DNA of 64,000 bases from assembly GCF_003725955.1 (NCBI RefSeq), contig NZ_QIBZ01000003.1:124001-188000 (forward strand), read 5' to 3'. Within the stretch, counting starts at the first letter, position 1; the number at the start of each line of letters is the position of its first letter. Below, one piece after another: positions 27,313 to 36,326 of this stretch. Source of the DNA: Slackia isoflavoniconvertens. Lineage in GTDB: Bacteria; Actinomycetota; Coriobacteriia; Coriobacteriales; Eggerthellaceae. The notes below the pieces were generated by a model, which made no database searches, had not been told where the DNA came from, and saw only the letters and a list, made by a program, of their open reading frames with translations. A program made the position numbers and the translations under genes.

Positions 27313-28733
27313 CACAACTTCCACGACGCAACCCAAATACCTTGGGCATTCATCCAGCCTTCTGAAGTAACAGGCGCGGCACCGCCCACCGCCTCGGCGG
27401 TACCGTACACAAGGCCACCTGCGGCAACAAGGGATTGATCGTCGGAATTGAAGTTATCCAAACGAGGAACAGCCGTCCATGCGCCGGAATCGTCGATGAT
27501 GCCCCAATCGTCTGTCGCGAAATCTTTTGCATACGCCATGCCATCGGCAAACGGCTTGGCTTCCGAGAAGAGCGGCTGAATCTTCCATTCGCCCGATTTC
27601 GCATCGAGGTAACCCCACAGGCCCGAAACCGAATCCTGCGCAGCAACCATTCCGCCGCCCGCGTGGTTAATGCCGCCCCACAAGTCGACAAGCGTTGCCC
27701 ATTGCGTAGACTTCGCTGTCGGGTCTTTCACGAGGGCGCCCGTTTTATCGATAAGACCATATGCCGTGGTGCCACCCATGCCAGTGTAACCTGCTTTGGC
27801 CCACATATCGACGCCCTGCAACTCTATAGTGGCATATCCGTCGTAAAACGGTCCCGCGTCAACAATGCTCACGCCATCGTGGCCAGAACTCGCGCTGAGC
27901 GCTTCGTTGCCTTTGCTGTCGATGTAGATAGCCTTGCCATCTTTGATGCCTTCGAAGCCCACGCCATCGTGGAAGAAGATGGGCTGCTTATAACAATAGC
28001 GATCGGTTTCGGTAGAGCTTTTCGCTGAGTCGAGCGCCCACGCACCGTTCTTATCAATCGCAGCATAGTGATTATTGTGCTTGATGCCGTTTTTCTCGTC
28101 GTCGAGCTTGCCCGAAACGAACGCCACGCCGTCACTGAACGACGTGGCGGCAATGTAACCGCTCGCCACGAGTTCGCCTTGGGCATTTACGAAACCTGCA
28201 CCCTTGTCTTCAGAGTACACCAGGCCAAGCCCATCGCTGAACATGCGCGCTTGCTCGTATTCGGGCTCGATAGCCCATTCGCCCGACTTGTCAATATAGC
28301 CCCATTTTTCGGTATCGGGATCTTGTGCAGGGAACGGATCATCGTTCATCACGCCGCCCGGCAAATCATAGGCGCATCCAAAATCGGGGAAATAGGACTT
28401 TGTCCCGTTGTTCGGCGAATACGTCGTCACAAGACTGGGCGATTGCCCCGGCAAACTTCCAAGTGACTCGAACTGGCACGGAATCACTTGCGTCCCCGCC
28501 GCATCGACAAAGCCCCATAAATTCGTTTCGGAATCTCGCACCGCATATAAATAGCTGCTGCTTTGTACATTCTGCGCGTTTGCCGTCTGCGATTGGGATT
28601 CCGTTTCAGAAGCATATGCTACCTGATTGCACGGTACTCCCGCAGCCAAGCAGGCTGCAGCGAGCATGCATGCAACAGAAATGCCAGCAGCTGCAAAACC
28701 GCGTATGCGCAGCACATTTTTTGCAACGCCCAT
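27312..28733 (-). CDS. Secreted WG-repeat protein
   Basis: A 473-aa protein with a signal peptide (helix AAAGISVACMLAAACLAAGVPC, cleavage near AYA-SET) and repeated WG motifs: LWGFVDAAGTQVIPCQFES, KWGYIDKSGEWAIEPEYEQ, LWGYLDAKSGEWKIQPLFS, DWGIIDDSGAWTAVP. WG (KWG) repeats form a beta-propeller-like surface of unknown ligand. The start ATG at 28733 has AAGGTGG 8 nt upstream. TATAAT at 28773-28778 (minus) is a likely -10. Confidence 0.82.
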   Translation of the reverse strand: MGVAKNVLRIRGFAAAGISVACMLAAACLAAGVPCNQVAYASETESQSQTANAQNVQSSSYLYAVRDSETNLWGFVDAAGTQVIPCQFESLGSLPGQSPSLVTTYSPNNGTKSYFPDFGCAYDLPGGVMNDDPFPAQDPDTEKWGYIDKSGEWAIEPEYEQARMFSDGLGLVYSEDKGAGFVNAQGELVASGYIAATSFSDGVAFVSGKLDDEKNGIKHNNHYAAIDKNGAWALDSAKSSTETDRYCYKQPIFFHDGVGFEGIKDGKAIYIDSKGNEALSASSGHDGVSIVDAGPFYDGYATIELQGVDMWAKAGYTGMGGTTAYGLIDKTGALVKDPTAKSTQWATLVDLWGGINHAGGGMVAAQDSVSGLWGYLDAKSGEWKIQPLFSEAKPFADGMAYAKDFATDDWGIIDDSGAWTAVPRLDNFNSDDQSLVAAGGLVYGTAEAVGGAAPVTSEGWMNAQGIWVASWKL

Positions 28734-28927
28734 ATGCGTTCCCACCTTTCCTTCGCTGTTTCCTTTATCTGCATTATAGAAATTACAGGCAGCGGTGTTA
28801 GGAGGTTTTAAGCGGGTAAATTTATTTTTACCTTAGCCCAAAACTTCGGAACGCGCTTTCGCGAGCGACACGCCCAGAAAAGAGGCTCCGTGGCAAAGAA
28901 CGTGCGCCCCCGCCCGCGCCAATACAG

Positions 28928-28956
28928 AAAAGGCGTGTCCCGAGGAGCACGCCTTT
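28928..28956 (-). terminator. Terminator after dedA
   Basis: A stem of nine pairs (AAAGGCGTG/CACGCCTTT) with an 11-nt loop and TTTTCTGT after it on the minus strand, 75 bp past the dedA stop. Confidence 0.8.
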
Positions 28957-29030
28957 GAATGTGTATATAGGTACGGTACGACCAAGTCGCGTTATTTCGC
29001 ATGCTTGGAATGCGCTGCGGCAGGGCAGCA

Positions 29031-29714
29031 TTACTTCGCGTGCTTGGCGTTCTTCGTTTTGTCGCCCTTCTTCGAACTCATCGCCGCTTTCACCGCGCCG
29101 ATAAACGCAGGCGCCACCGACACCGCGACAATGCCCAAAACGATGACCTCGAAGTGGTCCTGCACAAATGGGATGCCGCCGAAGAAATAGCCCACGAGCA
29201 CGAACAGGCTTACCCATGAAATGCCGCCAATGGCGTTGAACAGGGTGAACTTGCCGAAATTCATGTGGCCCGTGCCCGCGATGAACGGCGCAAACGTGCG
29301 AAAGAATGGCATGAAACGCGTAATGACGATGGTAAGGCCGCCGTATTTCGCGAAAAAGTGATCGAGCTTGGCCATGCGCTCGGGCGTGAGCGCCTTGATT
29401 TTGCCAGAATCGATAATGCGCGCGCCGAAGAAGCGGGCAATCCAGTAGTTCGACGTGTTGCCGAGAATGGCAGCCACATAGAACACGATGAGCGTGGCCC
29501 AAATATTCAAGCCGCCGCCGTCGGCAGAAAACACGCCTGCCGCGAACAGAAGCGAGTCGCCCGGCAAAAACGGGAAGAATACCAAGCCCGTTTCAATGAA
29601 CACGATAAAGAACAGCGGCGTATAGACCCATACCGCACCGAGCGAAATAATCCAGCCAGCAATGGCGCCTCGCGGGTCGGAAAGCAAGTTCAAAAAGAAT
29701 TGAATGACGTTCAC
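29031..29714 (-). CDS. DedA family membrane protein
   Basis: A 227-aa DedA/VTT-domain protein, a family of lipid scramblase or flippase-like membrane proteins (for undecaprenyl phosphate or phospholipids in studied members). Family motifs: FIETGLVFFPFLPGDSLLFAAG, the GNTSNYWIARFFG segment, and RFMPFFRTFAPFIAGTGHMNF with the conserved Arg and Gly. The tail is Lys-rich. Start chosen at GTG 29714 with AAAGGT 5 nt upstream. Confidence 0.93.
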   Translation of the reverse strand: MNVIQFFLNLLSDPRGAIAGWIISLGAVWVYTPLFFIVFIETGLVFFPFLPGDSLLFAAGVFSADGGGLNIWATLIVFYVAAILGNTSNYWIARFFGARIIDSGKIKALTPERMAKLDHFFAKYGGLTIVITRFMPFFRTFAPFIAGTGHMNFGKFTLFNAIGGISWVSLFVLVGYFFGGIPFVQDHFEVIVLGIVAVSVAPAFIGAVKAAMSSKKGDKTKNAKHAK

Positions 29715-29796
29715 GAATGACCTTTCATCTGGAATAACTCCAAAGAACGATAGCTTGAAGCCGCTTCGTTTCCGAGAAACGTTACCCCGATTTTGC

Positions 29797-29821
29797 AAAA
29801 AGAGGGGCCATATGGCCCCTC
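29797..29821 (-). terminator. Terminator of the SRP RNA gene
   Basis: GAGGGGCCATATGGCCCCTC is a perfect palindromic stem; on the minus strand it is followed by TTTTTG. It comes directly after the SRP RNA. Confidence 0.9.
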
Positions 29822-29824
29822 AGA

Positions 29825-29943
29825 ACATGCCAATGCATTGGATAGGCGTGGGCGCTCGCCAGAGGCCCCTTATGGCTGCTTCGTCCCCGACCTGACCAGG
29901 TTCGGAACATGGCGCCGCCCAAGCCCATCCAAGGCATTTGGAA
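29825..29943 (-). ncRNA. ffs: Signal recognition particle RNA, small type
   Basis: On the minus strand the SRP RNA helix 8 core is present at about 29874-29900: GGTCAGGTC, a GGGA (GNRA) tetraloop closed by G-C, then GAAGCAGCC. The two ends (ATGCCTTGGATGGGC near 29937-29923 and GCCTATCCAATGCAT near 29844-29830) pair over most of their length to give the long rod of a 4.5S-type RNA of about 110-120 nt. TATACT at 29951-29956 is a fitting -10, putting the start near 29944. Ends are approximate. Confidence 0.92.
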
Positions 29944-30136
29944 CGTGCCCAGTATACCCGAGCCAACAAAGGGACGAGCCCTTCACCTTCTGCGCAACAA
30001 AAAACCCACGGACTCTCCGCGCCCAGCAAAGGCGAATCATAGAACCTCGGAAAGACCGAAGGGCGAAAAGATTGGTCGTTCAATCGACGCCCGCGCTTTG
30101 CCGTTGCGCTATACTCTCGCCGTTGAAAGGGGCCAC

Positions 30137-30610
30137 ATGAATACGCATGAACACAATTCGCATTTCGCGCTTGCAGCGAGGCATGCGCTTTCCGACCCCC
30201 ACGCACTCACACCGCTCGTTCTGCTCATGGGCTTTCTGGGCGCTTCCCTTCGCTATGCCCTTGAAGTTGCCCTGCCTGCGCAAGGGGGCTTTCCCGCAGC
30301 CACGCTCATCGTGAATATCTTCGGCTGCTTTACTTTAGAAATCATCAACCAATATGTTGGTCGGCGCACGCAGCTGCCCGCGCCCCTTGTAAAATCGATG
30401 GGCATTGGACTTGTGGGCGCATTTACCACCATTTCCGCGTTCTCGACCGAATGCCTCGCATTTTTGCAAGCAGGGCGCTACGAGATTTTCGCAGCATACA
30501 TGGCCGCGACCATCGCGACAACGTTCATTGCGGCACTCGCCGGGCACCGCGCGTCGCGCGCGCTCGAAGCGCATCGTGCCCGTAAGACGGAAGTAGGTGC
30601 TGCGCGATGA
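30137..30610 (+). CDS. crcB: Fluoride channel subunit CrcB/FluC
   Basis: A 157-aa, four-helix protein of the Fluc family, which exports fluoride as a dual-topology dimer. Seen: GASLRYALE at the start of the core, PAATLIVNIFGCFTLEII with the conserved Asn, and GLVGAFTTISAFSTE with the Phe-box residues and the T-T-x-S-x-F-S-T-E motif. The ATG at 30137 follows GAAAGGGG; the upstream part of the frame overlaps the SRP RNA promoter and is not coding. It overlaps the next crcB by 4 nt. Confidence 0.93.
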   Translation: MNTHEHNSHFALAARHALSDPHALTPLVLLMGFLGASLRYALEVALPAQGGFPAATLIVNIFGCFTLEIINQYVGRRTQLPAPLVKSMGIGLVGAFTTISAFSTECLAFLQAGRYEIFAAYMAATIATTFIAALAGHRASRALEAHRARKTEVGAAR

Positions 30611-30984
30611 GCGTACTCTCGTTTTTGGCGGTAGGCCTCGGCGGCGCACTCGGTGCGCTGTGCCGCCATAAAGCCTCAACCTTCATGAAGCTGATTTTCA
30701 AAAGCGCGTTCTCCTGGCCCACTTTCTTCATCAACCTGTGCGCCTGTACCATTGCGGGTGCTGCCCTTGCAAGCTCCACGGCCACGAATCAAACCTTTTA
30801 TACGGCACTGACCATGGGCTTTCTTGGCGGCTTCTCCACGCTTTCGACCATGAATTGCGAAGCTGTCGACCTGATACTTGGCGGAGAGCGCGCTTTGGGT
30901 GTTGCGTATGTGGCCGCGACCTATGCGTGCACACTGGGCGCCGCAGCGCTTGGATTCGTCACGGCGCATCACATTCTCTATTAG
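30607..30984 (+). CDS. crcB: Fluoride channel subunit CrcB/FluC, second copy
   Basis: A 125-aa Fluc homologue: GGALGALCRH, FFINLCACTIAGAAL (Asn kept) and GFLGGFSTLSTMNCEAVDL. It differs strongly from the first copy. In many Gram-positives, tandem crcB genes encode the two opposite-topology halves of a heterodimer, and that is the probable case here. No fluoride riboswitch is visible upstream. Start overlaps the previous stop (ATGA). Confidence 0.92.
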   Translation: MSVLSFLAVGLGGALGALCRHKASTFMKLIFKSAFSWPTFFINLCACTIAGAALASSTATNQTFYTALTMGFLGGFSTLSTMNCEAVDLILGGERALGVAYVAATYACTLGAAALGFVTAHHILY

Positions 30985-31178
30985 TTTCTTATCGATACTA
31001 CAAGATGAAGAACGTCACCGCAATCGCTACCGTAAGCAGAGCTACGCTTACCGCCACGCCAGCGTAATCGCGGGCAGCGAAGGCATATCCGTCATAACCG
31101 CTTCGACCGAAAGCGCGATAGCAACCAACAATTTTAGTTGGATTTATAAAAATTAGGTTTCTCAAAGTAACTATTGAC

Positions 31179-31300
31179 GAAGTGCGTATCCTAGATTGCG
31201 ATTCGCGAAAAGACGCATCCAGATTCGCACGAAAACGCCTGGTCGCGACTTTTGATTCGATGCCTTTCATGCGACAAAACTGGAACAGGGTACACACTTC
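31179..31300. repeat. 122-bp intergenic element with terminal inverted repeats
   Basis: Ends GAAGTGCGTATCC and GGGTACACACTTC are inverted repeats (11 of 13). It is flanked by imperfect direct repeats (GTTTCTCAAAGTAACTATT near 31158 and GTTTCTAAAAGAGACTATT near 31326). A core AAAACGCCTGGTCGCGAC is similar to that of the element at 40257. The gap 30985-31341 holds nothing else. Confidence 0.5.
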
Positions 31301-31341
31301 ATAAAACTTTATTTACGATATATAGTTTCTAAAAGAGACTA

Positions 31342-32679
31342 TTATCCAATGCCACCGAGCGCGATACCGAGCACAATCACGAGTGCCGTAAGTCCCACGA
31401 ATACATAGCGCGCCATGGGCTCAAACCATGCTCCCAAAGGCTTTTTGCGACCGAGCTGCGCTTGAGCCTTTGCGAAACCCTTCGGGCACACCCAGAAGAA
31501 CATAATCGCCGCACACAGCGCGCCCAGCGGAATCGCGTAAATCGAAACGAAATCCATCCACGCCCCCACGGCGTTGCCGTCTTCGATAAACACGCCTACG
31601 CCAAGCGCCACGACGAACACGACGAGAACCGCAGCCCAACGCGGCATATTCAGCTGGCTCTGCAACGCTTCGATGGGCGGCTCGAACAAATTCAACAAGC
31701 TCGTAAGCGCAGCGCACGCCACCGCCAAGAAGAACAAGAAGCAGAACAGGCCGCCGAACGGCATATCGGCAAACACCTGGGGCAGCGTGATGAAGAGCAA
31801 CGGCGGGCCCGAAAGCGGGTCGACGCCAAGCGCGAACACCGCAGGAATAACCACCATGGCGGAAAGCACCGCGGCGAGCGTCGAAAACAGCACCACGTTT
31901 TTGGCCGACGACACAACATCGATGTCGTTCTTCAAGTAGCTGCCATACACCAGCGTGCCGCCTCCTGCGAGCGACAACCCAAAAAATGCCTGGCCAAGAG
32001 CCAAAACCCACGTTTGCGGATTCGCGAGCGCCTCCCAATGGGGCACAAACAAATACGTATAGCCATCGAGTGCGCCCGGCAGCATGGCCACGCGCACGAG
32101 CAGCACGCAGAACAAAATAAAGAAAATGGGCATCATGATTTTATTCAGTCGCTCAATGCCGCGCGATACGCCGAACGCCATAACGGCCAGCGTAATGGCA
32201 AGCGCTGCCACATGGTATCCAACGCTGCCAAATGGCCCGGCGATCGAACCGAAGAACGCCGCCATATCGGGCTGCGTCACCAGCGTTCCGCATGCCGCCT
32301 CGATGAGGTATTTGATGAACCAGCCGATGACCACGGCATAGCCAATGGCAATGCCGAGCGCGCCCAGCACGGGAATAATGCCAATAACGCGGCCGATTTT
32401 GTCACCGTTTTTCACGCCGCGCATTTCAAGCGCCTTCGAAAACGCGCCCATAGGGCCCGTGCCCACGGCGCGGCCAAACGCCATTTCGCCAATGACGCCC
32501 GTAATGCCCAGCACCACGACGAAGAACAAATAGGGAATCAGGAACGCCGCGCCGCCGTATTGGGATACGCGATACGGGAACAGCCAAATGCCCGAAAGGC
32601 CCACCGCCGAGCCAATGCAGGAAATGATGAATGCGGTTTTGCCGCTGAACGAGTCTCGCGATGTAGTGTTTTCGGCCAT
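31342..32679 (-). CDS. Sodium-dependent transporter of the SNF family
   Basis: A 445-aa LeuT-fold symporter with about 11 helices. The family's opening motif is clear (ISCIGSAVGLSGIWLFPYRVSQYGGAAFLIPYLFF), with helix 1 unwinding at GSAVGLSGIW. Substrate (an amino acid or amine) cannot be told. The ATG at 32679 has AAAGGGG upstream; the frame runs open to 32808 without a ribosome site. It stands alone and ends 42 bp from the 122-bp element. Confidence 0.9.
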   Translation of the reverse strand: MAENTTSRDSFSGKTAFIISCIGSAVGLSGIWLFPYRVSQYGGAAFLIPYLFFVVVLGITGVIGEMAFGRAVGTGPMGAFSKALEMRGVKNGDKIGRVIGIIPVLGALGIAIGYAVVIGWFIKYLIEAACGTLVTQPDMAAFFGSIAGPFGSVGYHVAALAITLAVMAFGVSRGIERLNKIMMPIFFILFCVLLVRVAMLPGALDGYTYLFVPHWEALANPQTWVLALGQAFFGLSLAGGGTLVYGSYLKNDIDVVSSAKNVVLFSTLAAVLSAMVVIPAVFALGVDPLSGPPLLFITLPQVFADMPFGGLFCFLFFLAVACAALTSLLNLFEPPIEALQSQLNMPRWAAVLVVFVVALGVGVFIEDGNAVGAWMDFVSIYAIPLGALCAAIMFFWVCPKGFAKAQAQLGRKKPLGAWFEPMARYVFVGLTALVIVLGIALGGIG

Positions 32680-32938
32680 AAGGGCCCCTTTCTGAATTGC
32701 AACCCGCTCACGATAGCAGACTTCGTGTTCAAGCCGCATGCCAAACGAACATTTCGCTGGCCAATAAGCGCACGAAAGGGCACAGTGGGCCAGGTCGGTA
32801 CTGGCCAATCAAAGCCGAGGCGTGCAAAACAAGCCCCCATCTGCATAAGCCAGCCCGCCTTCATCGGCGCGAGCGCGCGAGCGCAATCTTTGACTTCCCT
32901 CGCCTAGGCCGAAACGCACACTCCCGCAACCGCAAAAT

Positions 32939-32952
32939 GTTACCAAGGTAAC
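32939..32952. promoter_or_regulatory. Short palindrome before the hsp20 promoter
   Basis: GTTACC-AA-GGTAAC, a perfect 14-bp palindrome, 14 bp upstream of the CIRCE element. Its protein is unknown; it could be a second control site for hsp20. Confidence 0.3.
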
Positions 32953-32965
32953 GAAACGGCGGCAT

Positions 32966-32992
32966 TTAGCACTCTCACTTGCAGAGTGCTAA
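32966..32992 (+). promoter_or_regulatory. CIRCE element (HrcA operator) of hsp20
   Basis: TTAGCACTC, 9 bp, GAGTGCTAA: a perfect match to the CIRCE consensus, bound by the heat-shock repressor HrcA. It overlaps the -35 region of the hsp20 promoter, so binding would block RNA polymerase. Confidence 0.97.
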
Positions 32993-33006
32993 AAAGCTCC
33001 TATACT
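32979..33006 (+). promoter_or_regulatory. Probable hsp20 promoter
   Basis: TTGCAG (32979-32984), 16 bp, TATACT (33001-33006). The -35 lies in the second half of CIRCE. The start codon follows 58 bp later. The rest of the 384-bp gap (32680-33063) shows only the SNF gene's ribosome site. Confidence 0.75.
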
Positions 33007-33063
33007 GCAAATTGTCAAAAGAAAGAGCGAGGCGATGGCCCCGTACGAGAAAGGCAGTGAGTC

Positions 33064-33510
33064 ATGATGTTGGTACCTGCACGTAGGAACGATTTCTTGA
33101 GCGACTTTTTGAGCGACCCTTGGGACATGGGATTCTTTGGGAACCGTCCGCAAGGCCAAAAGCCCGCACCGGCCATGATGAAGACCGACATCAAGGAAAC
33201 CGAGAAGGCTTTCGAGCTTGACATCGATTTGCCGGGCTTCAAGAAGGAAAACGTTCACGCCGAGTTGCAAGACGGCTACCTTACCGTGAGCGCGAACACC
33301 GAAACCGAGACCGAAGACAAGGACGAACAGGGTACCTATCTTCGCAAGGAGCGCTTCACTGGCAGCTGCAGCCGCAGCTTCTATGTTGGTGATGACATTT
33401 CCGAAGACGACATTTCCGCGAAATTCGAAAACGGCATCTTGAAGGTTACCGTGCCCAAGAAGCAGCTCCCCGCACCCGAAGAGACCAAAAAGGTCATCGG
33501 CATCGAGTAA
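33064..33510 (+). CDS. Hsp20 family small heat-shock protein
   Basis: A 148-aa chaperone that holds unfolding proteins. The alpha-crystallin domain runs from MKTDIKETEKAFELDIDLPGFKKENVHAEL to the C-terminal FENGILKVTVPKK, with an I-x-I-type tail (VIGIE). The N-terminus MMLVPARRNDFLSDFLSDPWD resembles the usual oligomerisation arm. Controlled by HrcA through CIRCE, like groEL. Either of two adjacent ATGs may start translation. Confidence 0.95.
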   Translation: MMLVPARRNDFLSDFLSDPWDMGFFGNRPQGQKPAPAMMKTDIKETEKAFELDIDLPGFKKENVHAELQDGYLTVSANTETETEDKDEQGTYLRKERFTGSCSRSFYVGDDISEDDISAKFENGILKVTVPKKQLPAPEETKKVIGIE

Positions 33511-33540
33511 TTGATTTTCCCGAGTCTCCCCTTTCTATAA

Positions 33541-33577
33541 AAAAGCCGGCCCGCGCAATGCGGGTCGGCTTTTTTTT
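33541..33577 (+). terminator. Terminator after hsp20
   Basis: AAGCCGGCCCGC pairs with GCGGGTCGGCTT (one G-T pair), with a short loop and eight T after it. Confidence 0.93.
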
Positions 33578-33621
33578 GCTGCCCATGGGAGCGATGCGTG
33601 AACAATAAGCAAGCTCTTTCG

Positions 33622-34542
33622 CTATTTCGACTTCGGCTCTTCAAGCATGCGCTCAATCAAATACCCCTCGCGCACGCCGCGATCGCAAATGCGCAAGCGT
33701 TCCCCGTCGAGTTCCTCGAAGACCTCGACAAGAATCGCCAACCCGCACACGATGGTATGAATTCGCTCAGGAGAGACGTGCAGAACCGCGTCGATGAACG
33801 CGCGGCGATGCCCAACGACGTCGCGCAACATGCGATTCACATCGTTGCGCATAATTTCTTCGCTCGAAGCGCCAGGCACAACCCATGCGTTCACTTCCGA
33901 AAGCGCGCGAATGGAGCCACCGACACCGTAGAGTTCTTGGGCCGAGCCAGTACAGGCGCCCGTTTTGTCGGCGGCAATAAGTCTGCGAACGCTCGCGCGA
34001 ATGGCCGAAATCTCGTTTTGGGTAGGCAGAATGTCGCCCACAAAACGCTTGTATGAAGAAAGCGACCCCTGCGGCAAACTCGTACGCGCAACGTCGATAC
34101 CATTTTCAATAACGGTAATCTCGGTCGAACCACCGCCAATATCGATAAGGGCGCCATCATCCAACGTACCGCGCGATGACGCGCCTACAAATCCCAAATG
34201 CGCCTCATCGGCATTCGAGAGCAGCGAAATCGTGCAACCCGCGCCCTGCTCGATTGCCGCGATCGCCTGCGCGCTGTTTGAGATATTGCGCAGCACGGCA
34301 GTCGCGAACACGTCAATGCGGTCGGGCGACAAATAGCTCGCACGCTTTATGCATTTTTTTACCGCCAGAATCGCCTCGGCTATACCTTCGTCGGAAAACG
34401 CCCCATCGACGATATATGCCGCCAAACCCGCCATGATTTTGCGGTTCATGATGGTTTTGAACTTGCGTTTCTCGGGACACAACACGTCGTAGACGCACAA
34501 GCGCACCGTGTTCGACCCAACATCGATGACCGCATACTTCAT
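33622..34542 (-). CDS. Ppx/GppA phosphatase family protein (exopolyphosphatase)
   Basis: A 306-aa member of the ASKHA-fold Ppx/GppA family, which hydrolyses inorganic polyphosphate or pppGpp. Seen: AVIDVGSNTVRLCVYDV (phosphate loop 1), FATAVLRNISNSAQAIAAI, and DIGGGSTEITVIENGIDVARTSLPQGSLSSYKRF (loop 2 and catalytic Glu region). It lacks the long C-terminal HD domain of E. coli Ppx. Start at 34542 has GAAAGGCGGAA upstream. It complements the ppk genes at 55-60 kb. Confidence 0.9.
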   Translation of the reverse strand: MKYAVIDVGSNTVRLCVYDVLCPEKRKFKTIMNRKIMAGLAAYIVDGAFSDEGIAEAILAVKKCIKRASYLSPDRIDVFATAVLRNISNSAQAIAAIEQGAGCTISLLSNADEAHLGFVGASSRGTLDDGALIDIGGGSTEITVIENGIDVARTSLPQGSLSSYKRFVGDILPTQNEISAIRASVRRLIAADKTGACTGSAQELYGVGGSIRALSEVNAWVVPGASSEEIMRNDVNRMLRDVVGHRRAFIDAVLHVSPERIHTIVCGLAILVEVFEELDGERLRICDRGVREGYLIERMLEEPKSK

Positions 34543-34789
34543 GGAGCAATTCCGCCTTTCAGAATTTCGTGATGCAACATTTAAGTATACCGATTGACGA
34601 GAGACGCACGTAAAGCGTATGTCAAATCGCCAGAACACAGCAGCGCAAGCCATGGAGCAATTCCGCCCCGCAAGCCCGCGTAGCGTCTCGATTCCTCACG
34701 AATTTTTTTACCCGGTTTATACCCATTTTTCATAGGTGTCTTTATTTCTACTATGGGGTCATCGAAACACGGCGACGAAAGGAACCATC

Positions 34790-36181
34790 ATGAAATGTCC
34801 CTGTTGCGGATACAACCTGCCAGACGATGCGAATTTTTGCGCGTCATGCGGAACGAACGTGAGTGCCGCTTCGTCGGCCACCGCGGCCACCACAACAAGC
34901 ACCGAGGGCAGCGGGGATGTTGCGCAGTCCACGACCGCGCCGCATGCGGTGCCCAACAATGCGGAAAGCGGCGCGCCTGAAGCGCCCGACTCGACGAACG
35001 CATGCGGTGAACCAGCTCATTTCGGCAGCTCAATCGGTAATTCCTTCAGCGTGCATCAAGGAAGTAACGCGGCATCGCACGTTGGACAATTCCTCACAAC
35101 CAAAAAAAGCAAAGGCATTGTCGCGGGCGCAATCGCTGCCGTGGCGGCCATCATCGTAGCGGCCGTCGTTGGCTTCAACATGGCAAACAACGTGCCCGAA
35201 GACACCGTGCGCCAAGCGCTCCAAAACAGCTCGACCGTAGCTGATGGCATCGTGGCAAACGACTACGTTACCGCCCAGCCTTACGATTTGAAAAACCTCA
35301 AGATCGACAAGCAGGAAGACGAATCGACGGGTGAAATCGGTGCGGCAATTACGGGCAGCAACAAAGCGCGCCATGTATATTTTTCGGGATCGATGGAAAA
35401 CGACTTCTTCAAAACCGATTTCACAGGCGAGGCCTACTTCGTCAAACAGGGCGACACATGGGTCAGCCTTCTTGGGCCTTCCATCACCGGCAACACCACC
35501 ACGCCGCTGCAAGGCGTCGGGCGCATAAGTGAAGCCTCGGAAAGTGACGACTACGAAATATCGAATTTCTCTTCGACGCTCGATTCCAGCAACAGCGCCT
35601 ACACCTCTACCGCCACGCAGGAGGTTTCGTATACGTTCTGGTTCGCGACCGACACCGCAACCAATACCCGCACGTTCGTTTTCGACGGCAATTGCTGGAA
35701 GCCCACGGGCGATACAGCGGTTTCCAACATGCAGACAAAAACGAACTTCGCGGGCAAGAAGTTCGAATACACCGATACAGGAAGCGGACTGTTCAAAACG
35801 GGCACGACCAATTCGACGATCGAGTTCACAAGCGATGGTGAAAATGGCCAGGTCGCAGCCACGTATTCGCTCGATTGGAAGTACTCGGGCGACACATCCA
35901 AGAACTCATCGGGCCAGTACTACCTGCCCGTCAACCTTTCGGGCAACCTCACTGGCGCAATTGAGCACGAATTCGGCAAAGACAATTTCAGCATCGAGCT
36001 CAACGACGCCGAAAACCAGGTGACGTTCACGGGCGGCGAATCGTATGCGACGATTTCGGCGGGCGACGGCGAGTCGAACACCATGTCGCTTTCGGCCTCA
36101 ACGAACACAAAGTATTTCGAAAGCCCCTTCCAAACCTCAACGTACCGCATGAGCATGGGCACCTACGTGGAAAAGGCGTAA
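34790..36181 (+). CDS. Zinc-ribbon membrane protein with large outer domain
   Basis: A 463-aa protein: N-terminal zinc ribbon MKCPCCGYNLPDDANFCASCG (C-x2-C, C-x2-C), a low-complexity Ser/Thr/Ala linker, one helix near residues 110-135 (GIVAGAIAAVAAIIVAAVVGF), then about 320 extracytoplasmic residues rich in Thr/Ser/Asn of beta type. The tail has no recognised domain. Such zinc-ribbon single-pass proteins are frequent in Eggerthellaceae and of unknown role. GAAAGGA ribosome site before the ATG at 34790. Confidence 0.72.
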   Translation: MKCPCCGYNLPDDANFCASCGTNVSAASSATAATTTSTEGSGDVAQSTTAPHAVPNNAESGAPEAPDSTNACGEPAHFGSSIGNSFSVHQGSNAASHVGQFLTTKKSKGIVAGAIAAVAAIIVAAVVGFNMANNVPEDTVRQALQNSSTVADGIVANDYVTAQPYDLKNLKIDKQEDESTGEIGAAITGSNKARHVYFSGSMENDFFKTDFTGEAYFVKQGDTWVSLLGPSITGNTTTPLQGVGRISEASESDDYEISNFSSTLDSSNSAYTSTATQEVSYTFWFATDTATNTRTFVFDGNCWKPTGDTAVSNMQTKTNFAGKKFEYTDTGSGLFKTGTTNSTIEFTSDGENGQVAATYSLDWKYSGDTSKNSSGQYYLPVNLSGNLTGAIEHEFGKDNFSIELNDAENQVTFTGGESYATISAGDGESNTMSLSASTNTKYFESPFQTSTYRMSMGTYVEKA

Positions 36182-36326
36182 GGACGAGCGACCCAAACCG
36201 CTCCGACGCCGGACGGCCCGAATCGGCCCTATCGCGTTATATGTCGATTGTCTCAATCGAGGATCGGCCAATCGAGCCACCCGGCATTGCTTTATATGAG
36301 GCGCATCGCAGGCGTCGTTTCGCCCG

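Noticed and set aside
29909-30136. Long N-terminal extension of the first crcB
   Set aside because: It covers the SRP RNA 5' end and promoter; the ATG at 30137 has the ribosome site.
29945-30136. Fluoride riboswitch before crcB
   Set aside because: I looked for the conserved crcB-motif pseudoknot pieces and saw none.
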